Below, one piece after another: positions 7,137 through 14,331 of a stretch of DNA of 15,602 nucleotides (position 1 is its first letter; each line of letters starts with the position of its first letter). Origin of the DNA: Granulosicoccus sp965367215 (GTDB taxonomy: Bacteria; Pseudomonadota; Gammaproteobacteria; Granulosicoccales; Granulosicoccaceae). The stretch lies in assembly GCA_965367215.1 (NCBI GenBank), contig CBDUIJ010000114.1, forward strand, positions 1-15,602. Reading direction: 5' to 3'. The position numbers were made by a program, and so were the translations under genes. The notes beneath the pieces were generated by a model. The model had not been told where the DNA came from, searched no databases, and was given only the letters and a program-made list of their open reading frames with translations.

Positions 7137-8267
7137 TCACGAATACTGCAAGCCCTGTGGCAGTAGAGCCTGAGGGCGATTTTCCAGAGATTTCATTCCC
7201 AACTGAGCCATGCCGATACTGATTTCATCGGAGAATATGTCCCACATCTTTTCCATACCCTTCTCCCCCCCTGCTGCCAACGCATACAGCATCGAGCGAC
7301 CCAGCAGCACGAAATCAGCCCCCATGGCATAGGCTTTCAACACATCTTCGCCCGAACGTATCCCCGAATCGAAGAACAGTGGAAATTCAGGGCCGACAGC
7401 TGCACGGATATCGCGCAAGGCCAGGATCGGATAAGGCGCACTGTCCAGTTGCCGACCACCGTGACTCGAGACCTGAATGGCATCCACACCCGCAGCCTTC
7501 AGACGAACCGCATCAGCCACGTTCAGAACGCCCTTGACCACCAGATTGCCTTTCCACTGCTGCCGAATCCGGTCAAGATCGTCCCAGTCGGCTCTCGCCC
7601 GTGTTTCCGTCCTATCGAAGCTTCCATGCTGTCCACCGAAGTTGGCCATCTCGGGACGACCGTTGGCAAGCGTCGACAGCGACCAGACCGGATGCAAGGC
7701 AAAATCGATGAACTGTGGCACGCCAATCCTGAATGGCATCTTGAAGCCGCGCCTGAGTTCACGCGGTCGCCGCCCCACCTCGGCCACATCCAGCGTCACA
7801 ACCAGTGTCCGGTACCCTGCCACCTGCGCCCGATCTATCAGTTTGTTGACAACCTTGCCGTCGCCACTGAAATAGAACTGGAACCAGGCATGGCCCTCGG
7901 CCACTTCAATCATTGTCTCCAATGGTGTGGAGGCCACTGTCGATACACCCACCGGTGAGCGATAGCGTGCGGCCTGTCGTGCCAGCATCAGATCTGCACC
8001 CGGCGTCGACAGATTGCACATACCCATGGGGCTGACCCCGAAAGGCCGACGTGACTCATGATCGAATACTGCAACGTCGAGCGAGCGATGCTCGACATTG
8101 ACCAGTACGGCGGGCTGGAGGCGGATATCCTGCATCACCTGACGGTTCTGCATTTCACCATAGCCTTCACCCGCCGCGCCATCCATGTAATCGAACACCA
8201 TGCGTGGCAGACGTTTTCTTGCAAGCTTGCGCGCGTCTTCGCACGAATGAATCTGCCTGGACAACAT
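7137..8267 (-). CDS. slcD: FMN-dependent L-2-hydroxyacid dehydrogenase, probable sulfolactate dehydrogenase (SlcD-like)
   Basis: 376-residue flavoprotein of the lactate/mandelate/glycolate oxidase family. Active-site residues follow the family order: Tyr27 in FDYMDGAAG, Gln130 and Tyr132 in FQFYF, Asp160 in VTLD, Lys245 in VVKGVL, and His269 with Arg272 in SSHGGRQLD. The phosphate-binding region is DSGIR (300-304) and LLGRSMLYAL. Residues about 172-212 form a long non-core insertion with aromatic and hydrophobic residues, where membrane-bound L-lactate and mandelate dehydrogenases carry their membrane loop, so electrons may go to the respiratory chain. Placed between ComE and the DHPS dehydrogenases, it most likely oxidises (R)-sulfolactate to sulfopyruvate. 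Lactate is the main alternative. The start may be GTG at 8270 or ATG at 8267; AGGAG lies upstream. The gene symbol rests on context. Confidence 0.85.
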   Translation of the reverse strand: MLSRQIHSCEDARKLARKRLPRMVFDYMDGAAGEGYGEMQNRQVMQDIRLQPAVLVNVEHRSLDVAVFDHESRRPFGVSPMGMCNLSTPGADLMLARQAARYRSPVGVSTVASTPLETMIEVAEGHAWFQFYFSGDGKVVNKLIDRAQVAGYRTLVVTLDVAEVGRRPRELRRGFKMPFRIGVPQFIDFALHPVWSLSTLANGRPEMANFGGQHGSFDRTETRARADWDDLDRIRQQWKGNLVVKGVLNVADAVRLKAAGVDAIQVSSHGGRQLDSAPYPILALRDIRAAVGPEFPLFFDSGIRSGEDVLKAYAMGADFVLLGRSMLYALAAGGEKGMEKMWDIFSDEISIGMAQLGMKSLENRPQALLPQGLQYS

Positions 8268-8324
8268 CACGACACCTGCTCCTGTATCAACTCTGCCTGC
8301 ATGGTCCTATCGGGTATAACAGCC

Positions 8325-8879
8325 TTATGCCTGAACGGCTTTCATGAAGCGACTGCGTATTTCCACCGGATCCATGGTGATGACCGGAATCTTGATGTTG
8401 CCGGACTCGCACTTGGACACGATGATGGTCATCTTGTTACTGGCCAGCGCGGCCTGCAGTACATCCCTGGTCTCTTCAGCCTGGCATTCGATGACGTTCT
8501 CGCAACCACAGGCTTTCGCCACAGCTGTCAAGGATGTCTTCTTGCCTGCATAGGTCGGTTGGTCGCCAGTCGACCCATAGCTGCCATTGTCGATGATCAG
8601 CAGAATGTAGTTATCGGCTACGTTGTTCGCAATGGTTGGCAAGGTTCCGAAGTTGGTCAGCACTGAACCATCTCCATCAATTGAAATCACTTTCTTGTCC
8701 TGTGCCAGCGCCAGGCCCAGGCCGATTGATGACGACAGGCCCATGGTGCCGAGCATGTAGAAGTTGGTGGGCTGGTCATCGATGGAATGCAGCTCCTGGC
8801 TTGGCAAACCGATGTTGCACACAACCAGGTGTTCAGAGATGACCGGTGCGATATCACGCAATATTTCAGAGCGAATCAT
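8325..8879 (-). CDS. comE: Sulfopyruvate decarboxylase-like enzyme, beta (thiamine diphosphate-binding) subunit
   Basis: 184-residue protein equal to the C-terminal TPP-binding domain of the decarboxylase family. The diphosphate/magnesium motif runs from GDGS (residues 69-72) to Asn98-Gly99 in IIDNGSYGSTG, with the standard spacing. The start IRSEILRDIAPVISEHLVVCNIG and the YMLGTMGLSSSIGLGLAL segment match the beta subunits of sulfopyruvate and phosphonopyruvate decarboxylases. It follows the alpha-subunit gene by 2 bp, with an AAGGGG ribosome site inside the end of that gene. Together the subunits should convert sulfopyruvate to sulfoacetaldehyde and CO2. In methanogens the pair serves coenzyme M synthesis; in sulfonate-degrading bacteria it serves catabolism, which the neighbours support. 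Phosphonopyruvate decarboxylase is the main alternative, but no PEP mutase is present. Confidence 0.87.
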   Translation of the reverse strand: MIRSEILRDIAPVISEHLVVCNIGLPSQELHSIDDQPTNFYMLGTMGLSSSIGLGLALAQDKKVISIDGDGSVLTNFGTLPTIANNVADNYILLIIDNGSYGSTGDQPTYAGKKTSLTAVAKACGCENVIECQAEETRDVLQAALASNKMTIIVSKCESGNIKIPVITMDPVEIRSRFMKAVQA

Positions 8880-8881
8880 GA

Positions 8882-9379
8882 TCAGTACCCCTTCCAGAAT
8901 GTAGCGTCGGTGAGTATGGCAACCGGCTTGTTACACATGAACGAATGCTTCAGGATCGCATCCAGTTCGTTCACATCTTCCTCCTTGTGAAAATGATAAG
9001 TAGGAATATGCAGTTGATTCAACAGCGCCTTGGTGTGCACTGCCATTTCCACCTGACAGGCAACCGGCTCACCCAGTTCACCGCGATAGCTGATGATCAT
9101 CGGCAAGGGCATTCTGTAATACTGAGTCAACGTGACCAGGGTATTGATGGTGACACCGATGGCCGTATTCTGCATGATGATGGCAGGACGTTTGCCGCCC
9201 ATGAAGGCACCTGCGCACAGGCCCATGCCTTCGTCTTCCTTGTTGGAAGGGATATGATAGATATCATCACTGGCATCGATTGCGTCGATAACACCGGCCA
9301 GCTGCTTGCAGGGCACGGTCGTTACAAAGTTGACGTTGTTCGCGACCAGATCAGACACGATTTTTTCGCTTACTGACAC
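8882..9379 (-). CDS. comD: Sulfopyruvate decarboxylase-like enzyme, alpha subunit (N-terminal TPP-enzyme domain)
   Basis: 165-residue protein equal to the pyrimidine-binding domain of TPP-dependent decarboxylases. The conserved glutamate that activates the cofactor is Glu50 in NKEDEGMGLCAGA, followed by GGKRPAIIMQNTAIG (residues 61-75) and MPLPMIISYRGELGEP, all characteristic of ComD-type subunits. It lacks a C-terminal TPP domain, which the next gene supplies. The start is a GTG at 9379 with a strong AAGGAG ribosome site 8 bp upstream. It is separated from the HpsN-like gene by about 110 bp containing a strong hairpin. The split two-subunit form rather than one long chain is what distinguishes it from acetolactate synthase and from single-chain phosphonopyruvate decarboxylases. 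Confidence 0.87.
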   Translation of the reverse strand: MSVSEKIVSDLVANNVNFVTTVPCKQLAGVIDAIDASDDIYHIPSNKEDEGMGLCAGAFMGGKRPAIIMQNTAIGVTINTLVTLTQYYRMPLPMIISYRGELGEPVACQVEMAVHTKALLNQLHIPTYHFHKEEDVNELDAILKHSFMCNKPVAILTDATFWKGY

Positions 9380-9429
9380 TTCGGATACTCCTTCAGTCTG
9401 TGTATGAGGTTTGCGAATTCAGCACAAGC

Positions 9430-9456
9430 GGTGAATGGAACAATGCGCCATTCACC
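9430..9456 (-). other. Strong intercistronic hairpin between hpsN-like gene and comD
   Basis: GGTGAATGG at 9430-9438 and CCATTCACC at 9448-9456 form a perfect 9-bp stem with a 9-base loop, in the 112-bp gap between the two genes. There is no T-tract, and genes downstream belong to the same pathway, so full termination is unlikely. A processing or stabilising element that sets the relative amount of HpsN and ComDE is a reasonable reading. Confidence 0.5.
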
Positions 9457-9491
9457 AGCCATGGCCGCTCGCAGGTGAATTCGAATCCGGA

Positions 9492-10793
9492 TCAGATTTC
9501 CAGTTCGAATTCTTCGTTGGGAAAATATTTCTTGAGACGGGCATCTGCTGAACGCGCATGACCCTCCATTCCTTCCAGCCTTGAAATACGCGCGGTGGCG
9601 CCGGCCACCGGTTTTGAACCTTCACGCGTAGCCTGTTGCCAGGTCACGACTTTCATGTACTTGTGCACCGACAAGCCGCCAGTGTACTTCGCCGATTGCG
9701 ATGTGGGTAGTACGTGATTGGTGCCAGATGCCTTGTCGCCAAAGGCCACCGTCGTCTCCTCACCGAGGAACAGTGAACCGTAGCATTGCAGTCGTTCGAG
9801 CCACCAGGGCAAGTCTTCAGCCTGTACGGTCAGATGCTCCGGTGCATAGTCATCCGACGTTGCAGCCATCTCTTCCCTGTCGTCACAGACAATCACTTCA
9901 GCGTAATCGCGCCAGGCAGCTTCGGCACTGAGCCGGTTGGTCTCGGGCAGATCGGCAATCAGATCTGGCACGATCTGCATGACCTTCTCGGCCAGAGCTT
10001 CATCGGATGTCACCAGCCAGACCGGGGAGTTGTAGCCATGCTCTGCCTGACCCACCAGATCCGTAGCGACGATGAAAGGATCCGCCGAACTGTCAGCCAG
10101 AATGAGGCTGTCGGTGGGACCGGCAATCATATCGATGCCGACGCGACCGAACAGGATGCGTTTGGCTTCCGCCACGAACTGATTGCCGGGGCCAACAAGA
10201 ATGTCAGCCTTCGGCAAACCGAACAGACCGAAAGTCATGGCGGCAACACCTTGCACACCACCCATGGCCAGAATCTTGTCTGCACCACACAAGTTGGCTG
10301 CAAAGATGATGGCAGGCGCAATGCCTTCTCCGGCTCTTGGTGGTGAACACGCCACGATATGCTTGCAACCGGCCACCTTGGCCGTCGTGACCGTCATGAT
10401 GGCACTGGCAATATGACTATAGCGGCCCCCCGGCACGTAGCAGCCGACGGCCTGACAGGGAATGGTCTTTTGCCCCAGAGTAAATCCGGGAACCACTTCC
10501 AGCTCGACGTTCTGCATCGTCTGCTTCTGTACTTCGGCAAATCGCCTGACATTGTCATGAGCGAAGGCAATGTCGTCCTTGAGCTTTTGCGGCACGGCGG
10601 CGCTGGCTGCCGCAATCTCTTCTTCCGTGAGCAGAACGTTGCCCTCATAGCGATCGAACTTTGCCGCGTACTTCAGTGCTGCCTCGTCACCACCAGCTTC
10701 AATGTCCGAGAGAATGGTCTGCACCGTCTCGCGTACATCAGTTGCGTCAGTAGTTGCGGTTTTCGCAGCCTTTTTCAGGTATTTCCTGGTCAT
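9492..10793 (-). CDS. hpsN: Sulfopropanediol 3-dehydrogenase (HpsN-like, histidinol dehydrogenase family)
   Basis: 433-residue member of the histidinol dehydrogenase fold. Metal and catalytic residues of the family are present: Gln249 and His252 in GQAEHG, Glu319-His320 in YAPEHL, Asp353 in FGDKASGTNH and His412 in MEGHARSADARL. The NAD region includes PGGRYSHIAS and VGPGNQFVAEAKR. The setting, downstream of a TRAP importer and upstream of ComDE, and absence of other his genes point to HpsN, which oxidises (R)-2,3-dihydroxypropane-1-sulfonate to (R)-sulfolactate with two NAD+ through the aldehyde. I chose the ATG at 10793, with AGGA 8 bp upstream; a start at 10820 would overlap the DctM gene by 17 bp and adds a nine-residue extension. 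True histidinol dehydrogenase cannot be fully excluded from sequence alone. Confidence 0.88.
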   Translation of the reverse strand: MTRKYLKKAAKTATTDATDVRETVQTILSDIEAGGDEAALKYAAKFDRYEGNVLLTEEEIAAASAAVPQKLKDDIAFAHDNVRRFAEVQKQTMQNVELEVVPGFTLGQKTIPCQAVGCYVPGGRYSHIASAIMTVTTAKVAGCKHIVACSPPRAGEGIAPAIIFAANLCGADKILAMGGVQGVAAMTFGLFGLPKADILVGPGNQFVAEAKRILFGRVGIDMIAGPTDSLILADSSADPFIVATDLVGQAEHGYNSPVWLVTSDEALAEKVMQIVPDLIADLPETNRLSAEAAWRDYAEVIVCDDREEMAATSDDYAPEHLTVQAEDLPWWLERLQCYGSLFLGEETTVAFGDKASGTNHVLPTSQSAKYTGGLSVHKYMKVVTWQQATREGSKPVAGATARISRLEGMEGHARSADARLKKYFPNEEFELEI

Positions 10794-10803
10794 TGTTGTA
10801 GTC

Positions 10804-12135
10804 CTATCCGTATATATCATCTAACAGGAGGGTTGAAACCGATGGTACGTATGCAATCAGCAATACCACCAGAAGCATGAAGAAGACAAATGGCACGGCC
10901 CGGGCAGCAATCTTCAGAATCGATTCCCCGGTAATGCCTGACACCACGAACAGATTCAAACCCAATGGGGGCGTGATGAAACCGACCCCCAGTGAAGTGA
11001 TCATCATGATGCAGAACTGAATCTCGTTCATACCGATTTCATCCGCGAGCGGTTTGAGGATGGGCGCCAGTATCACGATATTGGGCGTTGTCTCCATCAC
11101 ACAGCCCGCTGCGATCAATATGAAGATCATCAGCAGAATCAGCAGATACGGGTTATCGGTCAACGAAGTCACGGCAAACACGAAACCCTGCGGTACACCC
11201 ATCGCCGCAAGTGTCTGCGCCAGCGGCAATGAAAACGCGATGATAGGAAGAATGACGCCATTGACTTTCGCCGATCCGATCAGCATCGATGGAAAATCAG
11301 ACAGCTTCAGCGTACCCAGTACGAAGCCCATGATGATCGTGACGGTAACTGCCGTGGCGCCCGCTTCAGTCGGTGTCAGGCGGCCGGAGAATATGCCGTA
11401 GAAGATGATTCCCGGCACCAGAAACGCATACCAGCCACCCTTGATCGCCTGCACGAAGTTGGATGACCATTCGCCAAAGCTCATCATCCCGCCGCCTTCG
11501 TAGGCATAGCGTCTGTTCATGACGATGTTGGTCACCAGGATTGAGAGCAGTACCAGAATGCCGGGGATAAGCGCAGCCTGAAACAGAGTCGAGGCCGATA
11601 TTCCCAGCACCAGACCAATGACGATATAGGCAATGGATGGCGGAATCAGAATGCCGGTACAAGCCCCTGCCGCCACCAGCGCACAGGCGTAAGGGCGCGG
11701 ATAGCCGCTTTCGACCAGTCGATCAATGGTCATGCGTCCGACCGCTGCTGCTCCCGCAGCATCGGATCCGGATATTGCGGAGAACATGCCGCAGACCAGT
11801 ACGGTTGCCGAACCGAAACCACCCTTTGCCCAGCAGGTCATGGCTTCTGCGACATCCATGAACTTGCGGCTTAGCCCGGTTCTGACCAGTGCATCGCCCG
11901 TCAGGATGAATAGCGGTATGGCAGTCAATGCAAACGCGTCGATGCCATCGAACAAGGACTCGCCCAGAAGTGACAGTGGAAGAACATCGGACAATACCAG
12001 CATGGCTACCGCGCACGCGCCGATCGCGGCCCAAACGGGTATTCCCAGCGCACAGAAGAGGACGAATATCAATACCGGGCCATAGAAGGACCAGCTCAAC
12101 TCCACTGCTTGATCTTGTAGATTTTGCCAGAGCAT
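10804..12135 (-). CDS. dctM: TRAP transporter large permease subunit (DctM type), probable DHPS uptake
   Basis: 443-residue inner-membrane protein with about a dozen hydrophobic helices, the ion-driven translocation subunit of a tripartite ATP-independent transporter. Family signatures are clear: SAISGSDAAGAAAVG (residues 119-133), GILIPPSIAYIVIG (161-174), ETTPNIVILAPIL and the late ITPPLGLNLFVVSGITG. It starts 9 bp after the DctQ stop, with GAGGCGG as ribosome site at the end of dctQ. It is followed 10 bp later by the HpsN-like gene. In DHPS-degrading Roseovarius the importer is called HpsKLM, and this set is the probable equivalent. The ligand is inferred from the downstream enzymes. Confidence 0.93.
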   Translation of the reverse strand: MLWQNLQDQAVELSWSFYGPVLIFVLFCALGIPVWAAIGACAVAMLVLSDVLPLSLLGESLFDGIDAFALTAIPLFILTGDALVRTGLSRKFMDVAEAMTCWAKGGFGSATVLVCGMFSAISGSDAAGAAAVGRMTIDRLVESGYPRPYACALVAAGACTGILIPPSIAYIVIGLVLGISASTLFQAALIPGILVLLSILVTNIVMNRRYAYEGGGMMSFGEWSSNFVQAIKGGWYAFLVPGIIFYGIFSGRLTPTEAGATAVTVTIIMGFVLGTLKLSDFPSMLIGSAKVNGVILPIIAFSLPLAQTLAAMGVPQGFVFAVTSLTDNPYLLILLMIFILIAAGCVMETTPNIVILAPILKPLADEIGMNEIQFCIMMITSLGVGFITPPLGLNLFVVSGITGESILKIAARAVPFVFFMLLVVLLIAYVPSVSTLLLDDIYG

Positions 12136-12144
12136 GTCGCCGCC

Positions 12145-12660
12145 TCAGTCGAACATCTTGTTGCCTTCGAACACCGGTCTGCCTGCCAGCAGGTCCCCGA
12201 TGTCGCGGCGCATGGATTGCAATAGTCGAAAGACAACCAGACTGAAACCTATCGGTACGGCCATCAGGAACCAGACCTTGGAAATCCGCAGTCCATGCGT
12301 GACCGACCCGAACTTCCAGCTCACGCTCACGGTTTCGAACGACCAGTACAGAGCCAGACAGCCAATGACGAGCATGACAATGTCACCCAGTATGTAGAGC
12401 AACGCCTTGGTGCGAGGCCCGACGTAGTGGTAAAGCACATCAATCCGAATATGTGCCCGCTCCTTGACCGCAGCCGCTGCTCCTATCCAGGCCAGGTAGA
12501 TGAACGAATAGCGAACGATCTCCTCGCCCCAGATGGACGAATAGGAGAAGACTTCTCGACGCACCACCTCGATGGTCATCGTCGATACCAGCAATGTATA
12601 GAAGACAAGCAGTGCCCAACGCTCGGCATTCTTGTCGAGCTCACCCAGAAAACGTCTCAT
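12145..12660 (-). CDS. dctQ: TRAP transporter small permease subunit (DctQ type)
   Basis: 171-residue inner-membrane protein with four predicted helices (about residues 15-33, 49-66, 86-106 and 128-146). The DctQ hallmarks are WGEEIVRY (44-51) and RAHIRID (68-74) between helices two and three. It partners with the large permease just downstream and receives substrate from the periplasmic receptor encoded upstream. The ATG at 12660 has a GAGG ribosome site 6 bp before it. The 97-bp gap to the receptor gene contains two hairpins, the usual way of making more receptor than permease. Confidence 0.92.
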   Translation of the reverse strand: MRRFLGELDKNAERWALLVFYTLLVSTMTIEVVRREVFSYSSIWGEEIVRYSFIYLAWIGAAAAVKERAHIRIDVLYHYVGPRTKALLYILGDIVMLVIGCLALYWSFETVSVSWKFGSVTHGLRISKVWFLMAVPIGFSLVVFRLLQSMRRDIGDLLAGRPVFEGNKMFD

Positions 12661-12692
12661 GACGACCCTCGATCTGTCTGCAAAGTGTCGGA

Positions 12693-12707
12693 GTTGCAGA
12701 TTGCAAC
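12693..12707 (-). other. Small hairpin between dctP and dctQ
   Basis: GTTGCA at 12693-12698 pairs with TGCAAC at 12702-12707 around a 3-base loop. With the stronger stem at 12719-12736 it makes a tandem pair in the gap between the receptor and permease genes. It lies about 30 bp before the dctQ start and might also affect its translation. Confidence 0.35.
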
Positions 12708-12718
12708 CCGACCCCGTA

Positions 12719-12736
12719 CCGGAGAAGTGTCTCCGG
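12719..12736 (-). other. GC-rich hairpin just after dctP, likely differential-expression element
   Basis: CCGGAGA at 12719-12725 and TCTCCGG at 12730-12736 form a perfect 7-bp stem with a tetraloop, 21 bp after the receptor stop codon. There is no T-tract on the transcript strand. Hairpins at this spot in transporter operons commonly protect the upstream receptor mRNA or partly stop transcription, giving excess binding protein. The function here is inferred from position. Confidence 0.5.
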
Positions 12737-12757
12737 CCCCTTCGCGATCAATGCAGA

Positions 12758-13912
12758 TCAGGCATCGTGTACGTAGTAACGGCCCATGGTGCCAGCAGCT
12801 TCTTCGAGCTGATTGAACACATCCATGGATCCGGCGAGTTCCGTCTTGTATTGGTCCCATTCACTACGCTGATAGCCCCCGGCTTCTTTCCAGACAGTCA
12901 GCTGCTCCTCGGTCAGTGAGTGGAATTCAACACCGGACTTGGTGAGCTCTGACATGGCATAGGCCCGTGCTGCCGGAACCTTTGCAAGGTTCTGCTGGGT
13001 GGTGATTTCCGAAGCAAATTCAATGGCCTCCTGTACATCCTCAGGCAATGAATTGAACCATTCCAGATTACAGGAGAACACCTGACTGTCAGGCACAGCC
13101 TGGGTAAATGTCACATGACTCAGAATATCCTTGAAGCCGAATACATACAGCGCACCCACTGAAGGATCGAGTGCATCAGCAACGCCCTGCTTTATCGCTG
13201 ACGGTGTTTCACCCCAGGCCACCGGCGTAGGGTTGGCACCAACCAGTCGATAATATTGTTGCAGCATCTGTGAACCTGGCACTCTGAATTTCACGCCTTC
13301 CAGGTCCGATGGAGTCAATACCGGTCCGGGGCCACCCTTGCGCAATGCAACAACACGGGGATCGATTACGACATAGAACAGGATCTTGAAGCCTCTCTCT
13401 TCCACCTTCGGATGAATCTGCTGTTTCCAGGCATCCGAACCGACCAGGTTGGTGAAGCGTTGGTTGGCACCACAGAAATAAGGCAGATTGATCAGATCGA
13501 TAGCAGGTGCAAAGGGTGCAAAGTTGGCCAGAGAATGCTGCGCGGCCTGCACGGTTCCACCCTGAACCTTCTGAACAAGTGCATCGCCGGTTCCCAGTTG
13601 ACCACCCGGAGCCAGCTTTACATACACTTTTCCGTTAGTGGCGTTCTGGATGTTCTCCTTCAGGTCGAGCTGCATGATCGGATAACTGCGAGATGCGCCC
13701 AGTACATAGGCAGTGGCAATGATCATGGTGTGATCAGCCGCAGACTCGCGCGACTTCTCTTCCTTCGCGGTCTGGGCAACGGCTGCCTCGGACGACAACA
13801 AGCCGGCGGCTCCAACGACCATGGCGGCCGTAAAGGCACCAGAGCCTGTGAGTTTCAGGAAATTTCTTCTTTCCAAAGAGGCGCGTTCGTTCTCTGTTTT
13901 CATGTCAGGCAT
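12758..13912 (-). CDS. dctP: TRAP transporter solute receptor (DctP type), probable DHPS-binding protein with Tat signal
   Basis: 384-residue periplasmic receptor. The N-terminus has a twin-arginine export signal, ERRNFLK (residues 14-20), then a hydrophobic stretch and a likely cleavage after AVA or nearby at about 46. The mature part follows the DctP fold: LGASRSYPIM, KLAPGGQLGTGDALVQKVQGG (about 100-119), and the conserved ligand-binding arginine Arg210 in GVKFRVPGSQM, followed by WGETPSAIKQGVADALDP. This arginine normally grips an acidic group, which would suit a sulfonate. The ATG at 13912 has GGAG 9 bp upstream; a second ATG lies three codons further. It begins 6 bp after a small membrane protein gene. 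DHPS as ligand is inferred from the downstream pathway genes. Confidence 0.92.
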   Translation of the reverse strand: MPDMKTENERASLERRNFLKLTGSGAFTAAMVVGAAGLLSSEAAVAQTAKEEKSRESAADHTMIIATAYVLGASRSYPIMQLDLKENIQNATNGKVYVKLAPGGQLGTGDALVQKVQGGTVQAAQHSLANFAPFAPAIDLINLPYFCGANQRFTNLVGSDAWKQQIHPKVEERGFKILFYVVIDPRVVALRKGGPGPVLTPSDLEGVKFRVPGSQMLQQYYRLVGANPTPVAWGETPSAIKQGVADALDPSVGALYVFGFKDILSHVTFTQAVPDSQVFSCNLEWFNSLPEDVQEAIEFASEITTQQNLAKVPAARAYAMSELTKSGVEFHSLTEEQLTVWKEAGGYQRSEWDQYKTELAGSMDVFNQLEEAAGTMGRYYVHDA

Positions 13913-13918
13913 CCAGGT

Positions 13919-14143
13919 CTACTCCAAGGGTTCTGCACTGTTGTCATCCATGGAGTTCGCCTGTTCACGGCGCTCCAACTCAACAATTGCAACGGTGAAA
14001 CACACACTCGCCAGAACCAGCATTACAACGGCCACTACATCCGACAGGAATGCGGCTCTAAAGTAAGCACCAGCTATCACATCAACGAAATAAACACTGA
14101 AAAAACAGGCGGTCAATATCAACATCAATCCACTATTTTTCAA
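13919..14143 (-). CDS. Small two-helix membrane protein, first gene of the TRAP/DHPS operon
   Basis: 74-residue protein starting with a TTG codon that has a good GGAG ribosome site 7 bp upstream; the first in-frame ATG is six codons later with nothing comparable. Two hydrophobic segments (about residues 5-27 and 33-53) are joined by a short turn. The tail is charged, ELERREQANSMDDNSAEPLE. No catalytic motif and no recognised family. It is the first gene of the operon and lies 6 bp before the TRAP receptor gene, so it is very likely co-expressed with the transporter and may be an accessory membrane subunit. The function is not known. The chance that it is not translated is small given its start signals and spacing. 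Confidence 0.65.
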   Translation of the reverse strand: MKNSGLMLILTACFFSVYFVDVIAGAYFRAAFLSDVVAVVMLVLASVCFTVAIVELERREQANSMDDNSAEPLE

Positions 14144-14210
14144 CAGTCTTCTCCGATGTACGACGAGGAAAGCCAGCCAGAGAGGTGATTTCTGCCTGAG
14201 CTTGAAACCG

Positions 14211-14239
14211 AGTGTAAGCGCTTACATTTGTTTTTACAA
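14211..14239 (-). promoter_or_regulatory. Candidate sigma-70 promoter of the DHPS operon, overlapped by the LacI-type operator
   Basis: Read leftward, a -35 TTGTAA (14234-14239) and a -10 TACACT (14211-14216) are 17 bp apart, each matching consensus at four of six positions. Transcription would start near 14204, giving a leader of about 60 bases before the TTG start of the small membrane protein. The palindromic operator lies over the -10 box and spacer, ideal for repression. Confidence 0.5.
14213..14226. promoter_or_regulatory. Perfect 14-bp palindrome, probable LacI/HpsR operator
   Basis: TGTAAGCGCTTACA is fully self-complementary with the central CG typical of LacI-family and CcpA-like sites. 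It lies in the 188-bp gap between the divergent lacI-type gene and the DHPS operon, about 106 bp before the regulator ATG and about 70 bp before the operon start codon. Binding by the adjacent regulator is inferred from motif and position. It could repress both directions. Confidence 0.8.
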
Positions 14240-14270
14240 CTATTCTTTCATCTATGACATCCTTGACCTG

Positions 14271-14288
14271 ATCCAGACAGCCCTGGAT
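14271..14288. other. Small hairpin in the leader of the LacI-family gene
   Basis: ATCCAG at 14271-14276 pairs with CTGGAT at 14283-14288 around a 6-base loop. It overlaps the possible upstream ATG at 14287 and would form in the regulator leader. It might hinder use of that ATG. The stem is short and may be chance. Confidence 0.25.
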
Positions 14289-14331
14289 GCAGAATCATGC
14301 TTCCGGCTGCCAGCACCTGACCCGGCGACCC

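Noticed and set aside
8058..8666. Rightward reading frame of 202 codons opposite the flavoenzyme and ComE genes
   Set aside because: Antisense to two genes with intact active-site motifs, and no family resemblance.
8325..9379. Acetolactate synthase or phosphonopyruvate decarboxylase
   Set aside because: The enzyme is split into two short subunits of 165 and 184 residues, and no PEP mutase or phosphonate gene is nearby; ComDE fits size and context.
9492..10793. HisD of histidine biosynthesis
   Set aside because: The fold and metal ligands match, but there is no other his gene and the gene is embedded in a TRAP/ComDE operon, which fits the HpsN branch better. A tree with reference HpsN and HisD would decide.
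13412..14188. Rightward reading frame of 258 codons opposite the TRAP receptor and the small membrane protein
   Set aside because: Antisense to the DctP gene with its Tat signal and conserved arginine; no motif is recognisable in the translation.
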